A stretch of DNA of 64,000 bases from Brachyhypopomus gauderio (lineage: Eukaryota; Chordata; Actinopteri; Gymnotiformes; Hypopomidae): contig NC_135222.1 in the NCBI RefSeq assembly GCF_052324685.1, positions 8,691,373 through 8,755,372 of the forward strand. Direction: 5' to 3'. The notes under the pieces are model-generated. The model saw only the letters and a program-made list of their open reading frames with translations, searched no databases and was not told the origin of the DNA. Every line of letters begins with the position of its first letter. Positions within the stretch are counted from its first letter, which is position 1. Both the position numbers and the translations under genes were made by a program. Shown piece by piece: positions 26,372-39,476 of this stretch.

Positions 26372-27060
26372 CGTGGTTTCCGACGGCATTTAGTCCGCTC
26401 GAAGTACCGGGCTACACAGAGACACCCCCCTTTCCCCCCTGGACACCACAGGAAAGTCTCTGGCCCCGTGTGTGTCCCCCCACCCGACTCTGGTGAGGTT
26501 GTCCTCGGTGTGACTGGGGTCTCCTGGACGTCCTGGGAACAGCTTCCCCAACAAGAGTCGGTCACACCAGTCACAGCTGCATGGTGTCGCAACTGTACGC
26601 TCGTCTCAAGTGGGAGCCAGACGGTGAGGCGATACTAGAGCAAGACTATAAAATAATAATAAAATAAAATGACAGCTACGGACCACGGGGCTCCACGGAC
26701 CGCCCGGATACGTCCTGCCTCGTCCGTTATCTGGCCGCCGTCGCTTCACAACTCCACACACACGCGTCTACTGTACGACGGGGGGAAACTTTGCGACAGC
26801 TTCGGCGGCTCCGTCTCACGTTCTGCGGAGCGGGGACAACGCGGTGCCTCGTTTTCAGCGAGCCGCCGTCTGAGCGACACGCCAACATCGCCGCCGACAC
26901 ATATTAAAGCGCCTGAAAACGGCGAGTGTGAAAAAAATGAACGAGAGAAAAATAAGCCTCCCCCTCCGCGGCAAGTACGGAGGTCCACGCGCGGCTCCTC
27001 AGGAAATACGTCATGCGCGCGAGCAGACGGACGACATTTGGACACGCCCACTAACGCTAA
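26372..27060 (-). promoter_or_regulatory. CpG-rich block: probable furin promoter and non-coding first exon
   Basis: This stretch, densest from about 26.66 to 27.06 kb, is far richer in CpG than the AT-rich DNA on both sides and has no recognisable coding sequence. It lies upstream of the furin ATG on the minus strand. A strong splice donor (ACG then GTACGT) lies at 26366-26371, so a leader exon could run from an unknown start near 26.9 kb down to 26372. Weaker donor-like sites lie near 26118, 26048 and 25327. Promoter identity is inferred from position and composition; no TATA box is evident. Several open frames here read through because stop codons are rare in GC-rich DNA. Confidence 0.5.
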
Positions 27061-28100
27061 ATCGATTTTCTTGCGCCACCTACTGGCTCGACAAATACAA
27101 TTCACTTTTGTAAAACTTACAAAAAGGCATTCTTTATTTGATCTCCAGACGATATTTTTTGTCATCATGTGTTAGAATTATAATACAATATAATGTAAAT
27201 ACCAGTATAATTGTTATTGGGGAGGTTATAAGGATACTTTGAGGAGAGAGAGAGAAAAAAACTTACACCACTCAGTAGTCGTCAGATGAAGGTAACCATA
27301 CCCAGAAGACTACAAAAACAGGGCAAATTGGCTTCTCTCGGTCGTCAAATAAACCACACCTGACTCAATCAACTACTTGGAAGTGAATAAGTCTGTTAAA
27401 TAGGAACTGGTGGATAAGTAAAGGTACTGAACGCCAGTCCACACTGCCCAGTATGGTTTCAAGTCTCCTATGGTCTGGCACACCTAATCTAGCTCACAAG
27501 GAACTTGATAATTAGCTGATGAGCTGGTTCAGAGACCTTCAATCCTCCTCCCGGAGAGCTGCAGAGTACTACAGAATTTAGTTACAGCCCACATCTAAGA
27601 CCTTTGAGAAAATTTTGCTGAATATGCTGTTTGGGCTGGAGCTAATGAAACGTTATTCATTATTTTGGGCATTGTTTTAGTCCAAAAATAATAAAAGTAA
27701 TTCATAACAATTTATAAAAACGATTTCCATATTTCTTCTTTTGAAGTGTATAATTCCCAGGTTGTAGAGAACCTGTGCAAGCTGGACAGGAATTCTGGAT
27801 ATAGCACCGCTGGGAATTTTACATCCTTGATCACCTGTGCATAGCAAAGATGGCTATAAATTCCACAGGTATAAACACTATATTTAGCTTTTTATCAACC
27901 ACAGAGTAATACATAATGTGGTAAATGTATTAGTGTGCCATTCCAGCAGGTACAAAAAGTAACACTTGGTAAAAGAGGTGAAAAGAAAATGGCTGCTATA
28001 CTCTCAAAACCCTGCAGTGTCCTTTCTGTTCACCTTTCCCAAAGTTTCTCTCATCTGAACAAATGAAAAATGCTTCAGTTTTTCCATATTGATTTTTAAT
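27061..28100. other. intergenic spacer between furin promoter and strc 3' end
   Basis: About 1 kb of AT-rich DNA between the CpG-rich block and the end of strc. I see no coding frame, RNA gene or repeat with clear ends. Confidence 0.5.
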
Positions 28101-28116
28101 GAAAAAAATGTAAGAA

Positions 28117-28122
28117 TTTATT
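28117..28122 (-). terminator. probable strc polyadenylation signal
   Basis: AATAAA on the minus strand lies 43 bases past the strc stop codon, which would give a very short 3' UTR. It is the first canonical signal after the stop; usage is inferred. Confidence 0.5.
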
Positions 28123-28164
28123 AAAGTACAGCAAGTAAATATGAAAGAGTTAGACTTTTGGTGT

Positions 28165-28253
28165 TTATAATAAAGGCAAGAGAGTATATAGTAAAAACAA
28201 TGGCCATGGTCTGAAGCTGTCAGCAAACCATACCGAAGGGGCTTCGTTTCTCC
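28165..28253 (-). CDS. strc: stereocilin terminal exon: hydrophobic GPI-anchor-like tail
   Basis: A strong acceptor (TTGTGTTCACAG) opens this exon. Joined in phase 1 to the previous exon it reads GRNEAPSVWFADS, then FRPWPLFLLYTLLPLL and a TAA at 28165-28167. Human stereocilin ends the same way, with a GR, a short linker, a basic-proline-tryptophan turn and a short hydrophobic end. Such a C-terminal hydrophobic segment preceded by small residues fits a GPI-anchor signal, the attachment predicted for this family. Reading through the previous donor would instead add only four residues, SQFL, and lose the tail. Confidence 0.85.
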
Positions 28254-31200
28254 CTGTGAACACAAATACATTATTGGTTAGAAATGCACTAGTACAGTTA
28301 TTAATACTAATTTTCTGAACCTCAAAGTGCTAAAAGTACAACAAAAAATGCAGAAAATAAGGTTGGTGTTTTGCTTTTTCAAAAGCAGTTTTTGTTTGAA
28401 GGATCAACTTTTAAAACAATTAAAATCACTAGTAAAAATGCAGAGATCCATAGGCTACAGACTGATTACTGACTGACAGTTAGCAGTCAGCCATTTACCA
28501 TAATACTGACTGTTCCTTTTCATACACATGTCCTGGTACTTTGAGGTGGAGTGCTCCTTTAAAATGGCTCGGTGCAATTCCTGGGTGAAATTCATAGGAA
28601 CTGTGACTGACCTCTGTGTCCGAGCATCAGGTCGCCTTCGTATTGTGCCATGCTCAGCGCCTGCTTCTGCTCACTGCTCAGCTCTTCCCATTGCTCCTCT
28701 GTGACGGCACTTGCCTGCTCAGGGTTAAGCCAGGACAGCTGAGTTGCACTGAACACCACCTTTAAAAAGAACATAGACTGTGTGAAATGGACTCATTCAG
28801 TTTCGGATTGCAAATGCATGCAGTAGTTCCCTACATAATAATTCACTGGTATAGCTCAGGCTGGTATTCAGAACATGTAAAACTCTTACAGCCATCTTTC
28901 TTGGGGGTATCAGTGCTATGGCTGATGGAGTCAGTCCTTCAATTTGTTCCCTTACAAGAGAAGACACCACCATGTCCTCCAGTCCAGCTGAGGACAGAGG
29001 ACTTGTCATCATTACATTTGCATTAGGTGAAATGAACCCTCAAGTAAACCTATAACGAATCACTACTTTCTTATTACCTTCATTTGAAGGAGTTTGTTCT
29101 GGTGTCCACAATATGGCCATGGTGATGTGATAAAAATGATCTTTTACCTGCCAGAGTCCCAATCTCAGTGAAGACCTCAGTGCCCCAGGTGCTAACTGGG
29201 CCAAAGCCCAGAGGGTTGGCAAGTCTGCCTGTCAAAGCCTTAGCCTGCTCCTCGGAGCATGGCAGTACCATCTCCCTCAGGAACGAAGCTGCCACACTAA
29301 AACACACAAAGCCCGTAGGATTACGTGACAGACTTGGGAGATCCAGTCACCAAATTCCTCTGGTTCGGGATCTTCCCCTGACCTAAGATGGGTAGGGTGT
29401 AGGCGGGAGATTTCTGCAGTGTTGAAGCCACAAAGCAGGTGGCCAAGAGAAACCAGTTCTACCACTCCAAGGTCTTCTGGCTTCTGTTTCCAATGTCGCA
29501 TGACTCCTTGTAGAGCTGCTCTCATCTGGTAAACACAGTGCCAATTGCTGATTTAAATAGGCCTTTTAAGACAAGGAGTTTTGAATACATCTACCCATAA
29601 TGCCAAAGAAGGCACCAAATACAGCTACACAGGCATGTCCTAAAATCAAAGCAGCAAATATATTTTTGTATTCAAATGAAGTTTGTTATTCAGTTCTTTT
29701 TTAATTGGAGTCGTTTTCTTAATCAAAACGTAAGCATTGAAAGCAAAGGTAATTTTTCTTGTTTCTCACTACAAATAAGTGATCACAAATATAAATCTTT
29801 GCAAGGCAAAGATACATCCGTAGATCTGGTCTTGCTTATTTCAAAAAAGCTTCTCAAGGCCATTCTAAAAATAACGCTACAGTGGGAAGGTTTATCTACA
29901 TGATCTTTGACAGGAAAACCGAGAGCATGGGGCTACAGTGTAAAACTCACTTTCTTTGATTTCCACTCATTAAAGCTTCCAAGATGAGCCACCACAGCCA
30001 AGTTCGACATGTTGGCAGCCTGCAGCTCCCTCTCGCCCATCTCAGTCACGATGCAGCCCAGCTCAAGAAGCTGTTCTGGCCTGAGTGTCTTCACGGGCTT
30101 ATAAATCTGCAAGAGAAATCCCCACCCCAACTACTGATCAGGAGTATTCAGCCCAGTTGTAAAAGCACAGATAAAAAGACTTTAGACTTTTGTCAAAAAA
30201 GGATTGTCAGTGGGAAAGGTCCAACGTTTTGGCCAGGTTTCATCTGCATTTCATCTGAGGGGTTTTAGCGGACCCACCGGCCTGAGTTCCTCCCACAGCG
30301 CCCCACGCTGCTCCGAATCGAGCGTGCTATCCTGACCAAAGAACTCTGTGCATTCCTCTAGCTCCTTTTTCTTCATGCGTCCCAGCTGGTACCAGTGCCA
30401 GGCTGAGGGGAAGGTCCCTCTGACGTCCGCGCAGCTCGGGGTCGGCACTGGCGAACGCAAGCAGGGTGAGTCACTGGCACGTAAAGGTCACACAAATTAT
30501 TGTCCTATTAAGTGCCATAACCCGTAACAGACGGCATAGGCTGAGGCCATAAACATGCCTCACCTCGTCTCGTCCACCTCCGCCCCTTGATGATCTTGTG
30601 AACGAAGCTGTAGATCTTGTCTTTAAGTCCTTTCAGGTCAGTACACGCTTTACCAAGCGCGGTATTTTTCCACTGCAACTGACTCTGCAGAACCTGCTCG
30701 ACCGTGTCTTTGCCTAAATCATCCTAATAGAAACATGCCCTTCAACGCAGTGTGAGAACACAGACCACTTTAACTTTGGTGATAAACCTTGGCTGTCAAG
30801 TGATTTTTTTTTCTTCTCCTCTTCTTACCAGAGGCAGAGATCGTATCTGCTGGGGAGACAAGGCAAACACCAGCCGTCCTATGTGCTCCACGTCTCCTAT
30901 CGTCCATTGCTTTGTGTCTCTATGGCGGGAAAGAGTAATTACATCACAGCCAAGACAAATAATGCATCCATGCCGACAACACGCTACTCTCTAGCCAGTC
31001 ATTTTGAATTTGCTGCTAGCATGTTTCACCCTAGGCTAGCGTAATCAATACTGTATTGTGTTTGACAGTGAAAGATAGAGACCTACCCCAACATTCTCTT
31101 GTCTGTAAGCAGGGCAGCCACTTCTCTAAAGGAGTCGGATGGCACACAATACTGTCTCACATCTTCCAGTCGCAACTTCAGGGCCTCCCTGTCCACCCGT

Positions 31201-33818
31201 GCCAGTGTCTCGTCGTCCAGGAAAAGCAAGAGGGGACCCAGCATGTCCATGGAAGCTCCAGAGAGATGGTCCTCAGAAATACCCTAATGGAGTTGCAAAT
31301 GATAGAAGTGTATAGAATCAATTTAATTAAGCCTTAGTGAACAATATCAATTCTTTCTCTCAGGTACATTCATGCATTAAACAGTATGCTTTTGAGTGAA
31401 ATAGATATTGAAAAACCTGTTCATGAATTTTAATGAATATTTCAATACTTTCACCAATTACATATAAACTTTTGAAACTCTGCCCAATTTCCTCATTTCG
31501 GCCCATTACTCTTACAAGAACATCAATAGCTTTCTCGGCCAAGGCCATCTGCTTGTGTCGTGGAAGCCACAGGAAATCAATAAAGTGGCGTCGAATGTGA
31601 TTCAGGATGGCCATGAGTGAGGTGTTGGACAGACGTTCGATCATCGTCACTCTGTAAAACAACACATGACAGTAAGGGCGAGGAGGAGGAGGAGGAGGAG
31701 GACGAGGGCGTGACGACGGATCTGGCTGAGAGGGACAGCAGAGCTTAGGCTTACGGTAATCCCGCAGTGACCGAAGGACCGAAGCTATTGAGATCCACAT
31801 TCGGTATTGCCCTAATCTCCTCCACTGTACATTTCCTCTGTTGAAACAAAATTGGTTAGATCCTGTTTGTTTATTTTTCAAAGCATTTAACATATTGAAT
31901 CAGGTTATTTGTATATAGAATACTTATTTAGATTTAAAAAACTGTTTAAACAGGCTACCGTATGGCTGACAAGTAGCTAATGAAGAACTCTACAGTAAGA
32001 CACAAAACATAATGGACTATTTGTTTGTTATTTACTGGCAAACTTGAATGTGAACTTTCAGCAGTGTCATTTGTTACAAACAGTACTTTGGCTATGCAGC
32101 AGAGTTTGTCTTGGCATAGCAATTAGAAAAACAGCAGGGGCAAGTGGATCTAAGGGTTGAGAATGTCTGACATGCATCTTGTACGTTCTCACCAATGCTG
32201 GCGTCAGTCCTCCTGGAAGCTCGGCGATAAACTGCAGCAGTTCAGAAAACCCCGACTCGTTGGCCCAAAGTCGCAACGTAATGCAACTCATACCGCTTGC
32301 AATGCGACCCAAATGTCTGAAAGAATGCATCGTGATAAGACCTAAAATAACCGTTTGTGTTCTGATACTGGGGCATATGCATAGAAGAATTCACTGAATA
32401 GGCAAAATGTACTTCATAGCATTAATGGTTAACCAGACCACAGGCTTTTTATGAGGTACGAGTGATGTCACTTACACCACTGCGTCTCTTGTAATGTTTC
32501 CAGACTGCTGAATCATACTGAACAGTAGTTGAGCCTGTTGAATGAAAAACTCGAGCAGTTGGACAGCAGTCAAGACCGAATGCGATACAACTTTGGCTAA
32601 GATAGAATCACTTTAATGCCGCCATTACTAATTCATATCCCCATGTGGAAGCTATTGTACTACAGTGAGACCAATTTGTTTGATGGCAGCTGAGAGGCAC
32701 GTCGTATTAATTTACTGAAAAGCTCATCCGAAGCATAACCAATGAGCCAATGAAAAAAAAAGTGTGACGTCAGCTTTGTATGGCCCAGCTCGACCAATAA
32801 GAGTTCAGGTTTGTAGAATAATTATTTACAACAAATCGGGGAAAAGGCACAGCAAACCAATTGTTTGTTACCTGCTGAGGTGTCCATCGCATGTTCCTGT
32901 ACAGAGAGAGGTTATGCCTAATTCTGTGTCCGTCGAGTTCTGTGGCCAGTGTTTTCAAAGGAATGACTGGTAAAAGGCACTGAAGGTACAGGGTGATGTT
33001 TGCGGATAAATGCACCAGAGCCTTCAGACCAAAAGCACACATAAGTTAACCTACATGTGGGCTCCTATATTAAACAATCAAAGGTCAATTACATGAGCAA
33101 TGTGATATGGAATCAAATAAGGACTTAGAAGAACAGGTAAGAATTGTCCATGGTGTTTGTGTTTAGATCTGACACCTGTTCCAGAGCGCTATGCACCATT
33201 GCCCGATGGGCAGGCTGCAGATCAGTCAGCAGAGAGCTCCAGCAATCACAGTCAAGGCTTTCCACTGATTCAGGAACAGTCATGGTTCTAAGGAAGGTAG
33301 GAGCCAAACCCGGAAACAAAGGCCTGAGCCGGCACAGTGTGTTGGCACTGATCTAAACAAGAAAAGCCAAATAAATACAAGGCGATCTGACTGAATACAC
33401 TTTGCATGGATCCTATGACACAACTTACATTTGCTTCTTGGGATATTTTGTCCAAAATTTGGAAGGCCTGCGATGGAAAGAGGAGGGAATGGTTAAATGA
33501 AATGAACTACTTTGAGTTTGTTTGCTTACCTGTTCCTTACCTGCGCATACCTGTGCAGGTGGAACCGTGGGTGTACCAGGCAGAGTGTAGAGTTCCAACA
33601 GCTCTGCTGAGGACAGCGACAGCAGGAACGAGACACCCAGCTGGGGTAACACTCCATGCAGAGAGGCCAGTAACGGTGAAGGGATGTTGCTGGCATTCAG
33701 AGATGTAAAGGTAACGCCCAGCCAATGAGAAATCTGCAAACAAGCGAAGCTGTGCATGACAACTCTTGCTAAAGTAACAACAGTCAACAGCTGCAACAAA
33801 ATACTTAACAAATATACA

Positions 33819-33910
<92 letters not shown>

Positions 33911-36900
33911 TCACCCTGCCATTGCTGCTCACATGGCCTTCGGAAACACATTTTGCAAGCTGCAGCCACAGGGCAGGTGAGACGGGTGTTGTAGTTAGGA
34001 AGCGGTGTAACTCCTCTGAATTCAGGTAACACATTAGGATACCTAGCCTGTAACAGAGTAATATGTTATCCAACTGTCATATGCCTGTCAAACACTGCAG
34101 TTTGGAGACATGAATTACCTCATTATTACATCACTTGTAAGATTCTTCCTTTTGCTGAACAGAGTACGAAGCACATGGCGCCCTCTTGTGGCATCCAAGC
34201 TGCTATTTGCCAACAAGTCCACCAGGGGGCTGAGCTGTGGGATACACCTTTCAAATGTTAATCAGTTTTTATTGGACAATGTTGTGTATACAGTATACAG
34301 GTGTGTGGAACTGACCTGATGGGATGTCAGCTGCTGGAAATGGCTGACAGGGAGATGTGGGAGCAGAGGCAGAATGGAGGTGAGGAAGTATGGTGGCCAG
34401 GAAGGAACATCTCCTACCACATTTGACTGTAAGAGGCGTTTTGCAAAAGCTCGCTTCTGAAAAGACTTCATCTCAGAGCTGTGATCACGAATAGCGATCA
34501 ACCTGAAACAGTGCGGAGAACGTCAAATACATGAAGTCGTCTGTCAAGTAGATATCTACAGAATATCAGGATGTCTCCATACTGCCTCTCCACTCACACA
34601 CTGTCATTGGTCATCAGAGATGCTGGGAGGCCCATTATGTCAGACACAGCCATGTATGGTATGAACTGCGAGAGGTCAACAAATAATTCTGGCGTGACAC
34701 GTGGGAATTTGTGGATGAATGCCGCAGTCATAGTCTCCATAGCCTCCTGTTCTTTTGGTGAAGTCTTTGGATCACCACAAAGAGGACAAAGAACAGCAAC
34801 GCATAGTGCAACGGCAGGAAGAGACATTTTCATGGGAATGAAAGCATGAACATGGCAACATCACCAGGAATCATGTGTAAATGCATCATTCTGCCAGCTG
34901 GCCGAGCACCTGTATCATCTCCTCTTGTATCTGGTCCCAGGTCTGATGGATGTGGGACAGGAACCTTTGCACTGCGTCCTTTTCTGCAGACAGCACAAGA
35001 GTGCGTATCCTCTCACCCGGCATCCGCATATATTCCTAGACAAGATATCAAACGTAACGTATGATTGTGAATTGGCACAAAGACAGCACTCTCTGCATGT
35101 CTTCTAACAAAACAGTAGTTGATTCTCAGGTGATTCTCAAGTGAAGGATGAATGTTTTGAAACGTCAAGAAGGGTCTGGTGTGCAATGACATTTTTAAAG
35201 CCTTTAATCCTACAAACCAATCGGTCTATTGCAGACATGGTTTAAGAAAACAAATATTTACTGCACATTAAAGTCTCAGTTCAAAATATTTAAGTGGTTA
35301 AGTGAACATGTAGTGGCTACTTAAATTTTGCACTAGAGTATGAAACTGCTATACATATCTAGTAAATGTAATAATCTGTTGCTATTCCCATGTCATTTCT
35401 GACTCCCTTATGAACAGTTAGCTCTACCTGCATTAGAAATCTCAGTGCAGTGGAGTTATCTTCCTTCTGAATGAGATCCCACAGGACGGGCTGTTGTTGA
35501 AGGGAGAAAAAAAGTATGAATATGAATATACCACCACATGGAGACCTTCAAGGAAGACAAGGAGAAAAATAAACTACAGTAATTATATAGATCAGAATGC
35601 CCTTACGCTAAAACACCCTAGGAGATCCTCCTTGAGAGCAGGATTTCGCTCTCGTTTGAGGAAGACGCTAACCGTCTGGAGCATGCTGTCAGACGCGCCC
35701 GGCCTCAGAGTCGCCCAGAAGGAGGCGTTGTCCAGGAGACTGGACAGAAGGATGGCTTGGCCGAGGCCCTGGCGCACCTCCTGCCCTCTGTCCTCCGGTT
35801 CAGCAGACAGCCCCACCACAAAGTCCAGCAAGCGGAGCACGTAGCTTACGGTGGCCAGCCAGCCCATGCGTTCGTCTGCGACGCGCTCGCACAGGCTGAG
35901 CTTGTACAAAGCCTCCTGCAGGATAGGTATAGGGTTCCTGCAGAGCTGCGATGTGTCAAAGTCATATGGGGCGGGTAACATGTCGAACAGCTGCTGGAGG
36001 ACACACTGTCTCTGTTCCGCGCCGCTACAGTATCCTGACAGCGAGGGCTGCACACGAACCAGCATGAGGTAGTGAGTCATGTTCTTGCAGATATAATCCC
36101 TCAGGCCTGCTGTGTCACCACAGAGCCCAAGGATGCTCGGGTTAGCTAAATGTTCCACTGTCCATGTTGAGAAGTTGCAGAGCCTGTCTTTGGAGGTTTG
36201 GGAGTCTGTGGGCAGGACTTTAGAGCAGTAGTCTGCTGCCCAGCCATTGCGGGGCAAAGATGAGGATGAATTGCCACACAAGGCGGAAATCAACACAGAA
36301 TTGTTGGGCAGAAAACACCTCCTGAAGTCGTGGGCACTCAGAGAGCCAGTACTAAGCAATGCTAAGCAGTCCTCAGATGCATCACTTGTAGAACTTCCAG
36401 AAACATCCATGGAAAGCTGAAGGCAAAGGTCATCAATGCTTGACTGGTTGGGGAAATAGTAATCCTTGGTCATAGCAGCCTGACGAAAAAAAAACAGTTT
36501 TAATACACTTAGCAGACAAACAAAAACAAACATTTGTAAAGAAAGATGCTTTCTTTTCAAACAAACATAATTTGACAGTCTAGACAATCTCCTGTAATAC
36601 CTGATGGGCTCTCTGGAGCCAGAAGGAGGAGTTGGCACAAACTGTACTATTGAACTCTTGTGCAAAGAATTCACTGCACACATGCACCCACAGAAAGTCC
36701 TCCTCCGCAGCAGAGAGATACCACGCTGCATTAGAGCAGCTAGCATGCAGGTCAGGCACGACGTGGCCAGCCTCGGGGTCCAATGTGGCCTCATTCCCGT
36801 CGAAAAGTGTACAGTAGAGAAAGACAGTGAAGTTCGAAACTCCGGTGAGTCCAGGTATAGAGGCATTGCACGCAGCCTCCAAGATTTCTGCTGAGACTGA

Positions 36901-38955
36901 AAGGTCTGTGTCTGTTAGACTATGGTCTGCTGGCCAAGGACGGAGAAGTCTAGATCTTTTAGGTGAGGGCTCACGTCTTGTATTGTTGTTTTCTTCCTCC
37001 GAAGACCCACAGAACATGAAAGATGGCCTACTTGGTAAACCTTGTGAGGTGAATCCCATAGCTTGAGCATTCCATGTTAGATTATGTCGAATGCCCCTGT
37101 GTGACAAAGTTCATTAGAAAATGTATACAGATATATTCAAATTATGCTAATTAAAAATAACAACAATACAACAAAAATATTACCACAAAATCAATTGTCT
37201 CAGGTCACCTACAGAAACAAAGAAAGTGGAAACATTAATGAGTCAGCTGCATATTGATACAAATCACTGATAATTGCAGAGGGCTGACTATGAATTGGAG
37301 GAAACAGAAAGGGATCTTTATACAATCGAGCCGAGTGTAATCGCATAGCTGGGCACATAATGCCAAGGGTATATAGTTACTGGCATCAACAAAAGGGTGG
37401 GTGGATTATCCAGACCATAGGATTTAGAGTGACAAAGATCTACCCAATATGACCTTTGTGATTTCAGGTGCTCAGCAGCATGTGTCAATACTGAACATGC
37501 TAACTTTTAAAGTAACGTACAACCAAATGTTCTATAAAATATATTGTTTTGAAGGCGAGTTATATTTATCTCACTGGTTAGATACAAAAAAATTATTCAA
37601 CTGGAAACGTAGGAGTAAACTTGCCCACGGAGCATCTTCCCGGGTGACTGGACACTGGCTCCCCCACCATGCTCTCCAGATCATCCAGCAGTGCCGTGGT
37701 CATCCGCGAGACCTTCCTCTTCAGGTTACCGTACACGGTGCTGCCCACTCTGTGCAGGAGTCCGTGTCTGAGGCCATCAAGGCCCTGGAGGAGGGCAGGG
37801 TTGCGCTCAGCAAACTGCACTGCCTTCTCTCCAGCATTGGACCTCGACAGGGCCTGCAGGAGCATGGTTTGCATGGAGCTAAGACTCCCCACATCCTGGG
37901 ACAGATTACTCGAGTGCAGGTTCTCCTCATGCAGGAGCTCAGGGGGAATGCTGAATGGCTTCAAGCGTCCCGTGGAGGCAGAGCCGTCCCTGTGGTCACT
38001 CGTGACACTTACGGGGTGCACGCTCACCACGGGTTTCCAGTTCCTCGTCTCTAAAAATGTAAGGAGCTGCTGCAGCCAGCTCAGGTTGAAAGTGCAATCG
38101 TTTCGCCCTTTCAGGACACAGATAAATCCCTGGAGACCTGCAATGGCTTGGCCATAGGTCCCACTGACAAGAGCTTGCAGGGCAGTGTCAAGTAAGGCAC
38201 TGATGGTCTTCCAGTTCTGGGACACAAACGTAAGGATGGGTCTCTGCGGCTGCCTCTCTATAAAGGTCAGGACACTCTGCACCAGACCAAGTAGTCCGTC
38301 CCAGTGTGGACTGCCTCTCAGAGAGAGGAAGAGGTCCTGAATCTTGATGCTTGGCCTGGGAGGAACCCTCCCTTCCCACTGTCCAAATGGCGCTCCACCG
38401 TCAGACTGAAAGAAAGAATACAACAAATTCTCCCAAAATTGCTCATCGCTAAATGGCTCCTGGCGATCATCCAGCTCAGCACTCATCTCCTGGAGGTACA
38501 TGGAAATGTTGTAGAGAAATCCTGAGAGTCTGTTCTGATCAAGGGGTTTGTTAAAAGGCGGGAGGCCAATGCCCTGCTTAGGCAAAAGTCCAAGAGATTT
38601 AAGGCCTCCAACAATACTCCTCAGGACCGAATGGATTTGATTATCCTGGCTTCTCTCTGGAGGCAATCGGTCTCTGCGTGGGTGCCAGTCTGCACCTTTC
38701 TGCCATATTTCAACCAGTTCTTTCAAAATGATGTCTCTTTGTTCCTCTCTCTTGCTTCCTAGAATGCAATATTTATACACAAAATCTACACATTGAAGAC
38801 TGATCAAGTTTAAAACCATTACTGTGACAGTATGCAATCACACATATTTCACACAAGCACACAATATTGCCCTCACCTCCAGAAATCGCTGCCACTTTAC
38901 CCAGGAGGATGATCAAGCACATCAAAATTTCAAATGTTCCCATTCTGAGAGCCAT
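28165..38955 (-). CDS. strc: stereocilin, complete gene, 28 coding exons
   Basis: Stereocilin is a large extracellular mesothelin/otoancorin-related protein that links outer hair-cell stereocilia to each other and to the tectorial membrane; loss causes deafness in humans (DFNB16). The spliced frame gives about 1,942 residues (human 1,775). It starts with a signal peptide (MALRMGTFEILMCLIILLG) and ends with a hydrophobic tail. Matches to human include IRHNLTWNAQAMGF, CADVRGTFPSAW, and FGPVSTWGTEVFTEIGT. Exons, all phases consistent: 38877-38955, 37621-38758, 36601-37096, 35607-36479, 35428-35490, 34910-35035, 34598-34764, 34316-34502, 34119-34234, 33915-34047, 33551-33733, 33429-33467, 33176-33352, 32872-33021, 32476-32534, 32193-32316, 31755-31837, 31417-31651, 31087-31283, 30829-30919, 30564-30723, 30278-30447, 29951-30106, 29383-29525, 29148-29296, 28890-28987, 28612-28759, 28165-28253. 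The exon 2 donor is weak (AA then GTTTAC). A second in-frame ATG lies four codons downstream of the chosen start. Confidence 0.95.
33821..33905. repeat. AT dinucleotide microsatellite in strc intron 10
   Basis: About 42 AT units run without interruption inside an intron of 181 bp (33734-33914). The repeat ends nine bases from the GTGAGG donor of strc exon 10. Frames rich in YIYI are artefacts of the repeat. Confidence 0.95.
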
Positions 38956-39428
38956 GCCTTAGCCCTGGGTCAGTATGTGTGAAGTCACATCGCGGTCCCT
39001 TAGAGAGATCACCTGTGACAGAAGCTGCGTGAGACTCTTGGGAGTAAAATGTCTGAGTGCGGAGTGGACATAAAATGTTAAAAACCTACTGTCACTTGAC
39101 TACACTTTCACAGAGAGGGAGCAGACAGCTATACCTTTGTCTGCAGTTTTCAAAGTTCTCACGTACAACAGGTGTTACACATTATCGAATGTAAATCTAT
39201 ATATATGTAACATCAAAAAGATATTTTTGTTCAACTAAAAATACTAACCAAACAAACTATATTAAAATGGACTGAATCCTTTATTGAAAGAAAATCAGTT
39301 TTTTAAAACGTAAAGCCTTTTGCAGTACTTACATGCAGTGGAAATGCACTTAATCCAAAAGAATTCTCATGAAAGTATGAAAATGTGCTTCTAAATGAAA
39401 AAACTTAAATGGGCTGCTCCCTCTCACT

Positions 39429-39431
39429 CTC

Positions 39432-39473
<42 letters not shown>
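39429..39473. repeat. TC microsatellite joined to AC microsatellite
   Basis: CTCT repeats pass directly into CACA repeats about 0.5 kb upstream of the strc start. Charged repeat frames across it (RERERE) are artefacts. Confidence 0.9.

Positions 39474-39476
<3 letters not shown>

Noticed and set aside
26239-27175. Frames of 117-168 codons on both strands near the CpG-rich block
   Set aside because: Overlapping frames on both strands in GC-rich DNA with no family match; more likely promoter and leader sequence.
28988-29012. Earlier acceptor for strc exon 26
   Set aside because: Using the upstream AG breaks the phase; the acceptor TGTCCTCAG before CTGGACTGG gives the conserved AAG(L/I) junction.
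33537-34073. Long minus-strand frame of 178 codons with a YIYI stretch
   Set aside because: It reads through the AT microsatellite and intron in the wrong frame; strc exons 10 and 11 explain the coding parts.
37615-37625. GC-AG donor at the end of strc exon 2 (G then GCAAGT)
   Set aside because: It fits the consensus but leaves phase 1, and joining to exon 3 would bring an early stop; the weaker GTTTAC donor keeps the frame.
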